Origin: Mycolicibacterium palauense
Lineage (GTDB): Bacteria > Actinomycetota > Actinomycetes > Mycobacteriales > Mycobacteriaceae
Assembly (NCBI RefSeq): GCF_002592005.1
Contig: NZ_NVQF01000059.1
Coordinates: forward strand, 1-38,660
DNA: 38,660 nucleotides
Direction of reading: 5' to 3'
The number at the start of each line of letters is the position of its first letter. Positions within the stretch are counted from its first letter, which is position 1. Below are positions 31,166 to 38,563 of this stretch, in pieces. Made by a program: the position numbers and the translations under genes. The notes beneath the pieces are model-generated. The model did no database searches. It saw only the letters and a program-made list of their open reading frames with translations, and was not told the origin of the DNA.

Positions 31166-32083
31166 TCAGGCGCCGCCGGTTTTGTTCAGGGTGAACTGGC
31201 AGACGTCGGTGTAGCCGTTGCGGAACAGGTCCGCGCAGCCGGTGAGGTACTTCATGTAGCGGTCGTAGACCTCCTCGGACTGGATGGCGATCGCCTCCTC
31301 GCGGCGCCCCCGCAGCGCCTCGGCCCACAGGTCCAGCGTGCGCGCGTAGTGCGGGCGCAGCGAGTGCACCCGGTTGACGGCGAATCCGGCCTTGCGGGCG
31401 TGCCGCTCGACCTCGGTCACCGACGGCAGCCGCCCGCCCGGGAAGATCTCGGTCATGATGAAGCGGACGAACCTGATCAGCGGCATCGTCAGCTTGAGGT
31501 TCATCTCCTCCACCTCGTCGTCGCTGGCGGTGGTGATGGTGTGCAACAGCATCGTGCCGTCGGCGGGCAGCACCCGGTGGGCGAAGTCGAAGAAGTCGTC
31601 GTAGCGGTCCTGCCCGAAGTGTTCGAAGGCGCCGATCGAGACGATCCGATCCACCGGTTCGTCGAACTTCTCCCAGCCCTCGAGCAGCACCCGCTTGGAG
31701 CGTCCGCGGGGGGCCTCGGCGAGCTGCCGCTCGACATGCTCGGCCTGGTTCTGGCTGAGCGTGAGACCCACGACGTTGACGTCGAACTGTTCCAGGGCCC
31801 GCAGCATCGTGGCCCCCCAGCCGCAGCCGACGTCGAGCACAGTCATGCCGGCGCGCAGATCCAGTTTGGACAGGGCGAGATCGATCTTGGCGATCTGGGC
31901 TTCCTGCAGTGTCATGTCGTCGCAGACGAAGTAGGCGCAGCTGTAGGTCTGGGTGGGGTCCAGGAACAACCGGAAGAAGTCGTCGGACAGGTCGTAGTGG
32001 GCCTGGACGTCGTCGAAGTGGGGTTCGAGATGGTCCTGGTAGACCGGCGGTTTCGGCGACGGTGTCGGCACGGGTTTCGGCAA
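31166..32083 (-). CDS. Mycolic acid cyclopropane synthase/methyltransferase family (CmaA/MmaA type), 305 aa
   Basis: SAM-dependent enzyme that modifies double bonds of meromycolate chains on ACP: cyclopropanation, or methyl-hydroxyl formation. It has HFDDVQAHYDLSDDFFRLFLDPTQTYSCAYF, SAM motif VLDVGCGWGATM (82-93), VVGLTLSQNQAEH, IVSIGAFEHFG and MTEIFPGGRLPS, very close to M. tuberculosis CmaA1/MmaA wording. Which reaction it performs cannot be told from sequence. The start is uncertain: TTG 32083 gives an extra Pro-rich segment (PKPVPTPSPKPPVYQ) absent from CmaA1; GTG 32071 is an alternative. Convergent with the ATPase; 106 bp downstream of the acyl-CoA synthetase gene. Confidence 0.92.
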   Translation of the reverse strand: MPKPVPTPSPKPPVYQDHLEPHFDDVQAHYDLSDDFFRLFLDPTQTYSCAYFVCDDMTLQEAQIAKIDLALSKLDLRAGMTVLDVGCGWGATMLRALEQFDVNVVGLTLSQNQAEHVERQLAEAPRGRSKRVLLEGWEKFDEPVDRIVSIGAFEHFGQDRYDDFFDFAHRVLPADGTMLLHTITTASDDEVEEMNLKLTMPLIRFVRFIMTEIFPGGRLPSVTEVERHARKAGFAVNRVHSLRPHYARTLDLWAEALRGRREEAIAIQSEEVYDRYMKYLTGCADLFRNGYTDVCQFTLNKTGGA

Positions 32084-32126
32084 AGTGAGGTACTCGCTTA
32101 CGGGTCTGGGTGCTGGGATCGCACCT

Positions 32127-32144
32127 GACGTCTCCGGTGACGTC
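32127..32144. promoter_or_regulatory. GACGTC inverted pair upstream of the methyltransferase gene
   Basis: GACGTC (32127-32132) and GACGTC (32139-32144) flank TCCGGT, forming a near-symmetric element centred 52 bp before the TTG start. It is a candidate operator; no matching regulator is in the window. Confidence 0.4.
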
Positions 32145-32189
32145 CGATGCTGTCTACCCCATCGCCGCGGAACCTAATCGACGCGAGCG

Positions 32190-33881
32190 TCAGGGTTTTC
32201 CCTGCGTCACGCGCCTTTTGGCCCACCCGTAGTCGGGCTTACCCGACGGTGAGCGCTGCACCCGGTCGCAGAACACGACCTCCTTGGGCAGCTTGTACCG
32301 CGCGATGTGACCCCCTGCCGCGGCAACGATACTCGCCGCCAGGTCGTCGCCCGGCTCGGCGTCCCCGACAAGCTGTACCAGGGCCACCACCTCGCTGCCC
32401 CAGGCCTCGCTGGGGCGCCCCACCACGATCACGTCGTAGACCTTCGGGTGGGCGGCGATGGCCGCCTCCACCTCCTCGGCGAAGATCTTCTCGCCGCCGG
32501 AGTTGATGGTCACCGAGTCCCGTCCCAGCAGCTCGATGGTGCCGTCGGCGTGCCAGCGGGCCCGGTCTCCGGGCACCGAGTGGCGGACGCCCTCGATGAC
32601 GGGGAAGGTCCGGGCCGTCTTCTCGGGGTCGCCCAGGTACCCCAGCGGCACGACACCCTGTTGGGCCAACCAGCCGATCTGCGGATCTCCGGGCGCCAGG
32701 ACCCGCGTCAGGTCGGCGCTGACCACGACCGCGCCCGGGTTCGGCACGAAGCGCCCGCTGCCCCGGTCGGCCCGCCGGGATGCCTGCCCCATCTGCGCAC
32801 CGGTCTCCGACGAGCCGCCCGCGTCGAGAATCACCAGGTCGGGAAGCAGCTCCAGCAGTCGCTGCTTGACACCGGCGGTGAAGGCCGCGCCCCCGCTGAT
32901 CAGCGTGCCGAACGCGGACAGGTCGAAGGCTCGAGCCTGAAACGCGTCGGCCTGCAGCGCGTCGGCCTCCAGGGCGTCGGCCAGCGGCCGGGCGAAGGCG
33001 TCGCCGACGATCGACATCGAGCCGACTCGTTCCCGGCCGGCCGTCGCCCAGGCCGCGGCGGCGTCGAAGTGCGGCGAGGCCGGCGGCAGGACGAAGGTCC
33101 GGCCGCCGCAGAGCGCACTGAATGCCGACCACTGGGCGGCGCCGTGCATCAGCGGAGCGACGGTCATCGACGGCGGGCCGGCGGCCCGCGACCGCGCCAC
33201 CACCTCGTCGATCGAGCGCACCGCCTCGCCGGTGCCGAACACGCGGCCGCCCATTGCGTTGAGGTAGATGTCGTTCTGGCGCCAGAGCACCCCCTTGGGC
33301 ATCCCGGTCGTGCCGCCGGTGTAGAGCAGATACAGGTCATCCGGGGACAGCGGCAGATCCGGCGCCGGGTCCGGCTGCGCGGCCAAGAGCTCCTCGTAGC
33401 GCACGGCGCCGGGCAGCGGGTCGTGCCCGGATTCGTCGTCGACGTGGATCAACCGCAGCCGGGGCGGGGCCTGCCTCAGGGCTTCCTCCAGCGCTTCGGC
33501 GAGCACCGGGGCGAACCGGGCGTGGTACATCACCGCCTCGGCCGCGGCGTTGTCCAGCAGGTAGACCAACTCGTCGGCGACGTAGCGGTAGTTGACGTTG
33601 AACGGCGCCACCCGCGCCCGGTATGCACCGAGCATGCCCTCGAGGAACTCGTTGCAGTTGGTCATGTACAGCGCCAGGTGACTCTGGCCGGACTCGTGGT
33701 TGGCCAGCTCGTGGCGTTCGCGGCGGGCGCCCAGCCCCCAGTCGTGCAGGGCCCGGGCCAGCCGGCCCGCGCGGTCGGCGGTCTGGGCGTAGCTGAACCG
33801 CCGGTCGCCGAAGACGATGCAGTCGCGGTCCGGGTTGGCCTCGGCCACCGCCGCGAACACCCGGGCAAGGTTGAACTCCAC
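32190..33881 (-). CDS. Acyl-CoA synthetase, FadD19-like AMP-forming ligase, 563 aa
   Basis: ANL superfamily enzyme that activates an acid to acyl-CoA through acyl-AMP. Motifs are LLYTGGTTGMPKGVLW (185-200), GGSSETGAQMG, the hinge region IELLGRDSVTINSGGEKIFAEEVE, and C-terminal Lys548 (RSPSGKPDYGWAK). The wording of the phosphate loop and the following RQNDIYLNAMGG resembles FadD19, a steroid-side-chain ligase; the substrate is inferred only. GTG 33881 follows GAGGAG by 4 nt. Residues 301-320 are an unusual repeat (ADALE, ADALQ, ADAFQ, ARAFD) from a 15-bp tandem repeat. The gene lies between the methyltransferase and the molybdopterin enzyme. Confidence 0.9.
   Translation of the reverse strand: MEFNLARVFAAVAEANPDRDCIVFGDRRFSYAQTADRAGRLARALHDWGLGARRERHELANHESGQSHLALYMTNCNEFLEGMLGAYRARVAPFNVNYRYVADELVYLLDNAAAEAVMYHARFAPVLAEALEEALRQAPPRLRLIHVDDESGHDPLPGAVRYEELLAAQPDPAPDLPLSPDDLYLLYTGGTTGMPKGVLWRQNDIYLNAMGGRVFGTGEAVRSIDEVVARSRAAGPPSMTVAPLMHGAAQWSAFSALCGGRTFVLPPASPHFDAAAAWATAGRERVGSMSIVGDAFARPLADALEADALQADAFQARAFDLSAFGTLISGGAAFTAGVKQRLLELLPDLVILDAGGSSETGAQMGQASRRADRGSGRFVPNPGAVVVSADLTRVLAPGDPQIGWLAQQGVVPLGYLGDPEKTARTFPVIEGVRHSVPGDRARWHADGTIELLGRDSVTINSGGEKIFAEEVEAAIAAHPKVYDVIVVGRPSEAWGSEVVALVQLVGDAEPGDDLAASIVAAAGGHIARYKLPKEVVFCDRVQRSPSGKPDYGWAKRRVTQGKP
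32923..32982. repeat. 15-bp tandem repeat (four diverged units) inside the acyl-CoA synthetase gene
   Basis: Units at 32923-32937, 32938-32952, 32953-32967 and 32968-32982 share a GCGTCGGCC-like end. The three right-hand units are the closest. They encode the pentapeptides ADALE, ADALQ, ADAFQ and ARAFD (residues 301-320). Confidence 0.7.
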
Positions 33882-33897
33882 CGCGACTCCTCGTTCC

Positions 33898-33915
33898 GCA
33901 CACCGCCCCGTGTGC
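33898..33915. promoter_or_regulatory. 6-6-6 palindrome just upstream of the acyl-CoA synthetase ribosome site
   Basis: GCACAC (33898-33903), spacer CGCCCC, GTGTGC (33910-33915): a perfect inverted repeat 6 bp upstream of the GAGGAG ribosome site. It could be an operator or a leader hairpin. Confidence 0.45.
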
Positions 33916-33947
33916 CGGTCACCGTACAAGACGCCGCTCACGTCACC

Positions 33948-33995
33948 CCTGAAGAAGCCCCCGAAAAAGCCCCTGAAGAAGACGCTAGAGAAGAC
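33948..33995. repeat. 12-bp tandem repeat, four units, between the acyl-CoA synthetase and the oxidoreductase gene
   Basis: Units of type CCTGAAGAAGCC at 33948-33959, 33960-33971, 33972-33983 and 33984-33995, increasingly diverged toward the right. The array ends 9 bp from the stop codon of the molybdopterin oxidoreductase gene (34005). Confidence 0.75.
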
Positions 33996-34004
33996 GCCTG
34001 GCTG

Positions 34005-36257
34005 CTAGCCGGTGGCGGATTCGGTGGCCAGGGCCTCGATCCGGGCGGGCACATGCTTGTGCCACGGGGTGCCCGCGTACGGATCCCGCCAGGTCGTGGC
34101 GGTCAGGGTGTTGGGGGCGACCCCGGGGGTGCGGTTCCGGCCGTCGGGTCCGGTGAAGTCCAGCCCGTAGCCGTTGGGCAGGGCCGCGTGGCCGGCCAGC
34201 ATGGCCGTGCTGATCTCCACCGTCGCCTCGGCGCTGCCGGTCGTGGTGGTGACGCGGGCCCGTCCCCCGTCGACGAGGCCGAGCGTCTCGGCGTCCTCGA
34301 CGCTGACGCGCAGGGCTCCGTCGGTGTCGCGTTTGCGCCAGGACGGGTCGCGCAGGATGTCGTTGGCGGTGTAGGCGCGCCGCTCCCCCGCCGAGAGCAC
34401 GATCGGGAACTCGGTGCTGGTGTGCCCGGTGGGATGCGCCGGCAGGGCGCGGATCTCCCGGAGCATCTCGGGCATCGCGAGTGCGATCTTGCGGTCCGGG
34501 TGGGTGATCAGCGCGAAGTCGTCGGCGTAGTCGTGGACGGTGAACGTCACCCCCGAGCGGCCGGCCAGGATCGCCTCGAACAGCGCGTCGCCGTCGGCGT
34601 GGCCGGCGCGCCGCACCGCGTCCGGGTAGGTCATGAACGCCTTCTGCGCCAGTCCCCACAGCGCCGCCGCGCCGGCCAGCCCGTCGGGCAGGGTGGGGCC
34701 CAGCGTCTCGTAGAGCACGAAGGGCAGCGTCTTGGCCAGCATCGGCACGGTGCCCACCGCGGTCAGGAACGCCTCGGCGAAGGCCGCGCGGCCCTCCCGG
34801 GCGGCGCGCCGCAGCGGTTCGAGGTCGGCGTCGTCGACCACACCGAGTGCCCGCACCAGCCTGGCCCAGATCTCCGGTTCGGGCAGTGTGCCGGCCAGCG
34901 GCTCGAACAGCGGGTGCCGCAGATGGAAGGTGTTGCGCGGGAACTCCAGGTTGAAGAAGGTGGCCTCGGGTTTCTCGAACTGGCTGGCGGCCGGCAGGAC
35001 GTAGTGGGCCAGCCGCGCGGTCTCGGTCATCGCCACGTCGATGACCACCAGCAGCTCCAGTGACTCCAACGCCGCACGCACTGCGGCGGAATCGGCCACC
35101 GAGTGTGCCGGGTTGCTGCTCTCGACGATCATCGCCCGGAACCGGTCGGGATGGTCGGTGAGGATCTCCTGGGGGACGGCGTTGCTGGGCACCAGGCCGG
35201 CGATGACGGGAGCGCCGGTCACCGGGGTACGGCCCACCCCGCCCGGGCTGAACAGCGGAGCGAACGACGAATGCAGATGCTGGCCGCCGCGTTTGGCGAA
35301 ATTGCCGGTGAGGATCCACAGCAGCTTGTTCAGATAGGAGCACACGGTGCTGTGCGGGCCCTGCTGGACGCCGAGGTCTTCGAAGACGGCCGCGGACTCG
35401 GCCGCAGCGATGCGGCGGGCGGCCGCGCGCAGCAGCGGTTCCTCGACGCCGCACACCGCGGCGCACTCGCCGACGGCGACGTCGCGCAGCGCGTCCTTGA
35501 CCTCGTCGGCGCCGTTGACGTGGTCGGCGAGAAACCCGTCGTCGCAGAGGTCCTCCTGGACGAGCACGGCGGCCAGCGCGGTCAGGCACCACGCGTCGGT
35601 GCCCGGGCGCACCCGAAGATGAAAGTCGGCCATCCTGGCGGTGTCGGTGATCACCGGGTCGATGACGACCATCGAGCGGCCCGGGTCCTTGGCGATCTCG
35701 TTGAGCACCACCCGGGCCCGCGGGAAGCTCTGCGACATCCACGGGTTCTTGCCGACGAACACCGCCACCTCGGCGTGTTCGAACTCACCGCGGGTGTGAC
35801 CGCCGTAGAGGTGGGCGTCGACCCAGTGCTCGCCGGTCTTCTCCTGCGCCAACGCATTCGAGCGGTACCGGGCGCCGAGCGCCTTGAGGAAGGCTCCGCT
35901 GTAGGCGCCGCCGAGGTGGTTACCCTGACCGCCGCCGCCGTAGTAGAAGATCTTGTCGCCGCCGTGGGTGTCGCGAATCGCGGCGAACCCGGCGGCGATC
36001 TCGGCGATGGCGGTGTCCCAGTCGATCTGCTCGTAGCCGCCGTCGGGGCGCCTGCGCAGCGGGGAGGTCAGCCGGCCCGCGCTGTTCTGGTAGTGGTCCA
36101 GGCGCAGGGCCTTGTTGCAGGTGTATCCGTGGGTTCCGGGGTGGTTCTTGTCTCCGCGGATGTGTGACAGGGAGCGGTCGCGCACCTGCACGACGATTCC
36201 GCAGTTGCACTCGCAGAGGATGCACGCGCTGGGCCGCCAGTCCACACTCACAGCCAT
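34005..36257 (-). CDS. Molybdopterin oxidoreductase (formate dehydrogenase/BisC-like family), 750 aa
   Basis: Bis-molybdopterin enzyme of the DMSO reductase superfamily. The N-terminal [4Fe-4S] site is exact: Cys12-x2-Cys15-x3-Cys19-x27-Cys47 (CILCECNCG to TCNKA). Then come cofactor-binding domains (YYGGGGQGNHLGG, AVFVGKNPWMSQSFPRAR, VIDPVITDTARMADFHLRVRPGTDAWCLTAL) and the C-terminal cap domain (RVSVEDAETLGLVDGGRARV, LPNGYGLDF). I see no cysteine near residues 135-150 where a Cys or Sec molybdenum ligand is expected. The substrate is unknown. No ribosome site is present; promoter spacing suggests a leaderless GTG start at 36251, two codons inside. Divergent from the SDR gene. Confidence 0.87.
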   Translation of the reverse strand: MAVSVDWRPSACILCECNCGIVVQVRDRSLSHIRGDKNHPGTHGYTCNKALRLDHYQNSAGRLTSPLRRRPDGGYEQIDWDTAIAEIAAGFAAIRDTHGGDKIFYYGGGGQGNHLGGAYSGAFLKALGARYRSNALAQEKTGEHWVDAHLYGGHTRGEFEHAEVAVFVGKNPWMSQSFPRARVVLNEIAKDPGRSMVVIDPVITDTARMADFHLRVRPGTDAWCLTALAAVLVQEDLCDDGFLADHVNGADEVKDALRDVAVGECAAVCGVEEPLLRAAARRIAAAESAAVFEDLGVQQGPHSTVCSYLNKLLWILTGNFAKRGGQHLHSSFAPLFSPGGVGRTPVTGAPVIAGLVPSNAVPQEILTDHPDRFRAMIVESSNPAHSVADSAAVRAALESLELLVVIDVAMTETARLAHYVLPAASQFEKPEATFFNLEFPRNTFHLRHPLFEPLAGTLPEPEIWARLVRALGVVDDADLEPLRRAAREGRAAFAEAFLTAVGTVPMLAKTLPFVLYETLGPTLPDGLAGAAALWGLAQKAFMTYPDAVRRAGHADGDALFEAILAGRSGVTFTVHDYADDFALITHPDRKIALAMPEMLREIRALPAHPTGHTSTEFPIVLSAGERRAYTANDILRDPSWRKRDTDGALRVSVEDAETLGLVDGGRARVTTTTGSAEATVEISTAMLAGHAALPNGYGLDFTGPDGRNRTPGVAPNTLTATTWRDPYAGTPWHKHVPARIEALATESATG

Positions 36258-36287
36258 AGACTAATCGGTCCATTTCGGGTGGGTCAA
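36258..36287 (-). promoter_or_regulatory. Sigma-A type promoter of the molybdopterin oxidoreductase gene
   Basis: On the minus strand TTGACC (36287-36282), an 18-nt spacer and TAGTCT (36263-36258) match the vegetative consensus. The -10 abuts the ATG, and the seventh base downstream is the G of an in-frame GTG at 36251, so transcription and translation may begin at the same base. Confidence 0.6.
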
Positions 36288-36330
36288 TGATGAACTCGGC
36301 CCGCACACCGACGACAGGAGCGCCCGCACC

Positions 36331-37113
36331 GTGTTCCCCGACCTGTTCTCCGTCTCCGGAAAGACCGCCCTGATCACCGGGGGCAGCTCCGGCATCGGCC
36401 TGATGATCGCCGAGGGCTACCTGCGCGCCGGCGCGCGGGTCTACATCTCCTCACGCAAACCCGACGCCTGCGCGGTCGCCGCGCAGCGGCTGGCTGAGTT
36501 CGGCGAGGTGTATTCGATCCCGGCCGACGTCAGCGACGAGCAGCAGTGCCGCGAACTGGTCGAGCAGCTCGCCGCCCGCGAAGACTCGCTGGACATCCTG
36601 GTCAACAACGCGGGCGCCACCTGGGGTGCGCCGTTCGACGCGTTTCCGGCGGCCGCGTTCGACAAGGTCCTGACCCTCAACGTCAAGGCACCGTTCCTGC
36701 TGACCCAGCTCGCCCGCCCGTTGCTGGAGGCCGCCGCCGACGAGGAGGATCCGGCCCGGGTGATCAACATCGGCTCGATCGACGGGATCGTCGTGCCCCG
36801 GATGGGCACATACTCCTATTCGGCGTCCAAGGCCGCGCTGCACCAGCTCACTCGCCATCTGGCCTACGAGCTGGCACCGACGATCCTGGTCAACGCGATC
36901 GCTCCCGGCCCGTTCCCGTCGAAGATGATGGCGGCGACGCTGGAGGCCGTGGGCGACCGGCTGGCGTCGGCGACCCCGGTCGGGCGGATCGGGCGGACCG
37001 AGGATGTGGCGGCCGCGGCGGTCTATCTGGCCTCGCCGGCGGCCAACTTCCTGACCGGTGTCGTGTTGCCGGTCGACGGTGGACTCTCCACCACCGCCGG
37101 GTTACAGCTGTGA
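36331..37113 (+). CDS. Short-chain dehydrogenase/reductase (RhlG/FabG-like), 260 aa
   Basis: Classical SDR with cofactor loop TGGSSGIG (16-23), NNAG (92-95), catalytic Ser149 (INIGSIDG), Tyr163 and Lys167 (YSYSASKAAL), and the C-terminal FLTGVVLPVDGGLSTT. Arg42 after the second strand (ISSRKPD) suggests NADPH preference. It could act as a 3-oxoacyl reductase; the substrate is inferred only. GTG 36331 lies 11 nt after AGGAG. Divergent from the oxidoreductase gene across 73 bp. Confidence 0.92.
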   Translation: MFPDLFSVSGKTALITGGSSGIGLMIAEGYLRAGARVYISSRKPDACAVAAQRLAEFGEVYSIPADVSDEQQCRELVEQLAAREDSLDILVNNAGATWGAPFDAFPAAAFDKVLTLNVKAPFLLTQLARPLLEAAADEEDPARVINIGSIDGIVVPRMGTYSYSASKAALHQLTRHLAYELAPTILVNAIAPGPFPSKMMAATLEAVGDRLASATPVGRIGRTEDVAAAAVYLASPAANFLTGVVLPVDGGLSTTAGLQL

Positions 37114-37134
37114 AGCAAGTTGCAGGACTTGTTT
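37113..37134. promoter_or_regulatory. 8-bp inverted repeat between the SDR gene and the small ORF
   Basis: AAGCAAGT (37113-37120) and ACTTGTTT (37127-37134) pair with one G-T wobble around a 6-nt loop, starting in the SDR stop codon. It could end the SDR transcript or be an operator near the -35 of the next gene. Confidence 0.45.
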
Positions 37135-37155
37135 ACCGATGTTGCGTTTGTGGTC

Positions 37156-37161
37156 TTTAAT
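37156..37161 (+). promoter_or_regulatory. Predicted -10 for a leaderless transcript of the 70-residue gene
   Basis: TTTAAT lies 6 nt before ATG 37168, so the transcript would start at or next to the A of the start codon. No ribosome site precedes this ATG, which agrees with leaderless translation. Confidence 0.5.
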
Positions 37162-37167
37162 TGACCC

Positions 37168-37380
37168 ATGAGTGGGGAGTCATTCGAAGTCGGGGCATAT
37201 GTCCGCACCACCGACGACGCCCGAAGCACCGGTCGTATCGTCGAGGACTTCGGAGATCTGGCCGGGGCGGAGGTCGTGGTCGACACGGGCCAGACCGCCA
37301 AATCGCGGCGCTGGGCGGTCGCCCTCGACGACGGCAGGATCGTGTTCCTCGACGATGAGGACATCGAGCTCGCCGACTGA
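37168..37380 (+). CDS. Small conserved-looking protein, 70 aa, unknown function
   Basis: Not recognised. The sequence MSGESFEVGAYVRTTDDARS continues with TGRIVEDFGDLAGAEVVVDTG and ends in VALDDGRIVFLDDEDIELAD. It alternates beta-strand-like stretches with turns, and its shape (VGAYVR, TGRIVEDF, WAVALDDGRIVFL) suggests a small SH3-like or KOW-like beta barrel. The protein is acidic and has no membrane segment or signal peptide. Codon use is typical of the neighbours. Possible leaderless start. Downstream, the EAL gene converges on it. Confidence 0.72.
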   Translation: MSGESFEVGAYVRTTDDARSTGRIVEDFGDLAGAEVVVDTGQTAKSRRWAVALDDGRIVFLDDEDIELAD

Positions 37381-37431
37381 CCGCCCGACCCGGTCACCTC
37401 GAGCCGTCTGTGGTGTGTGGTCGGTGGGGTG

Positions 37432-38540
37432 TTAGTCGGTGGGGGTTGTGGTGGTGGCCAGGCCGGGGATGTAGGCCGCGGCGACCGGACGCCCGAAGTA
37501 GTACCCCTGCCCGATATCGCAGCCGTGCTCACCCAACCAACTCGCCGTCGCAGCGTCCTCGACCCCCTCGGCGACCACCGTGATCCCCAGATCATGGGTC
37601 AACTCGATGACCGCACGCACCACCGCGGCCGCCCGGGCATCGGTGGTCACCGAGGCGATGAAATGCCGATCCAACTTCACCTCATCGATACGCAGATCCC
37701 GCAGATACGCCAACGCCGAATACCCACTACCGAAATCATCAATGGCCACCCGGATCCCGTGATCACGCAACCGACGCAACACCGCCGTGACCTCACCCAC
37801 CTCACTGAGCACCAAATCCTCAGTGATCTCCACGGTCAACAACCCCGCAGCCAACCCCCGCGCCTCCAACGCCCGACACAACCGATCCGGCAACCGCCGA
37901 TCACGCAGAAACGGCGCGAACACATTGACCGCCACCGGCATCGACACCCCCGAAGCCACCCACCCCGCCACATCATCTAAAGCCCGATCCACCACCAAAT
38001 CGGTCACCGGACCCATCAACCCATGCGCACGCACCAACGACATGAACGCATCCGGACGCAAAATCCCCAACCGCTGATGCGGCCACCGCAACAACGCCTC
38101 CACCCCCACCATCCGCCCCGAACACAACTCCAACTTCGGCTGATACACCACCCCCAAACCCCCACGATCAACCGCACGACGCAACTCCCCCAACAACCGC
38201 ACCTGCGCGGCCCCATCACCGGCCGAACGACCCGACCCACTGGCAGCCAACTCCACCGCATCGGGCTCGACCAACATCATCTCCGCATTGAACGTATGCA
38301 CCCCCGACGACCGCGCCCGCTTCGCGGCATACATCGCAATATCGGCACGACGCACCAACGTCTCCGCCGACAAATCCGGCTCATCCGAGGACGCCACCGC
38401 CATCCCCACACTCGGACGCATCAACATCTCATGGCCCTCCACCACAAACGGCACATTGAACGCATCCACCACCCGCTCAGCCACCAAATGCGAATGATCC
38501 ACCCGCCCCTCCAACAACAACGCAAACTCATCATGATCCG
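37432..38540 (-). pseudogene. GGDEF-EAL c-di-GMP gene, 5' part lost at an insertion junction
   Basis: What remains is the last third of a GGDEF domain (DEFALLLEG to ADIAMYAAKRARSSG) and a complete EAL domain. Numbered from TTG 38520, EAL catalytic features are all there: EALLRW (141-146), Asn199, EITE (231-234), DDFGSGYSAL (261-270), Lys282 (VKLDRHF), Glu318 (VVAEGVE) and GQGYYFGRP. The phosphodiesterase domain could still work if translated. Upstream of about 38540 the frame no longer resembles GGDEF and uses rare AGA/AGG codons. The gene has many TTG, GAT, CAT and GGG codons, unlike its neighbours, giving a C/A-rich plus strand. Confidence 0.82.
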
Positions 38541-38563
38541 CCCCGGCGTGTCGGGAGGTTCTC
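38533..38563. mobile_element. Probable insertion-element end joined to the GGDEF-EAL gene
   Basis: The GGDEF motif breaks between the expected GG and DEF codons at about 38533-38545. The sequence to the right belongs to another unit that ends with a TAA at 38564. The element's outer end would read rightward as GCGTGTCGGGAGGTTCTC (38545-38562). Only one end is in the window, so the inverted repeat and target duplication cannot be checked. Confidence 0.45.

Noticed and set aside
32307..35063. A 918-codon plus-strand open frame
   Set aside because: It is antisense to the acyl-CoA synthetase and the molybdopterin oxidoreductase, both with intact family motifs, and its own sequence has no recognisable domain.
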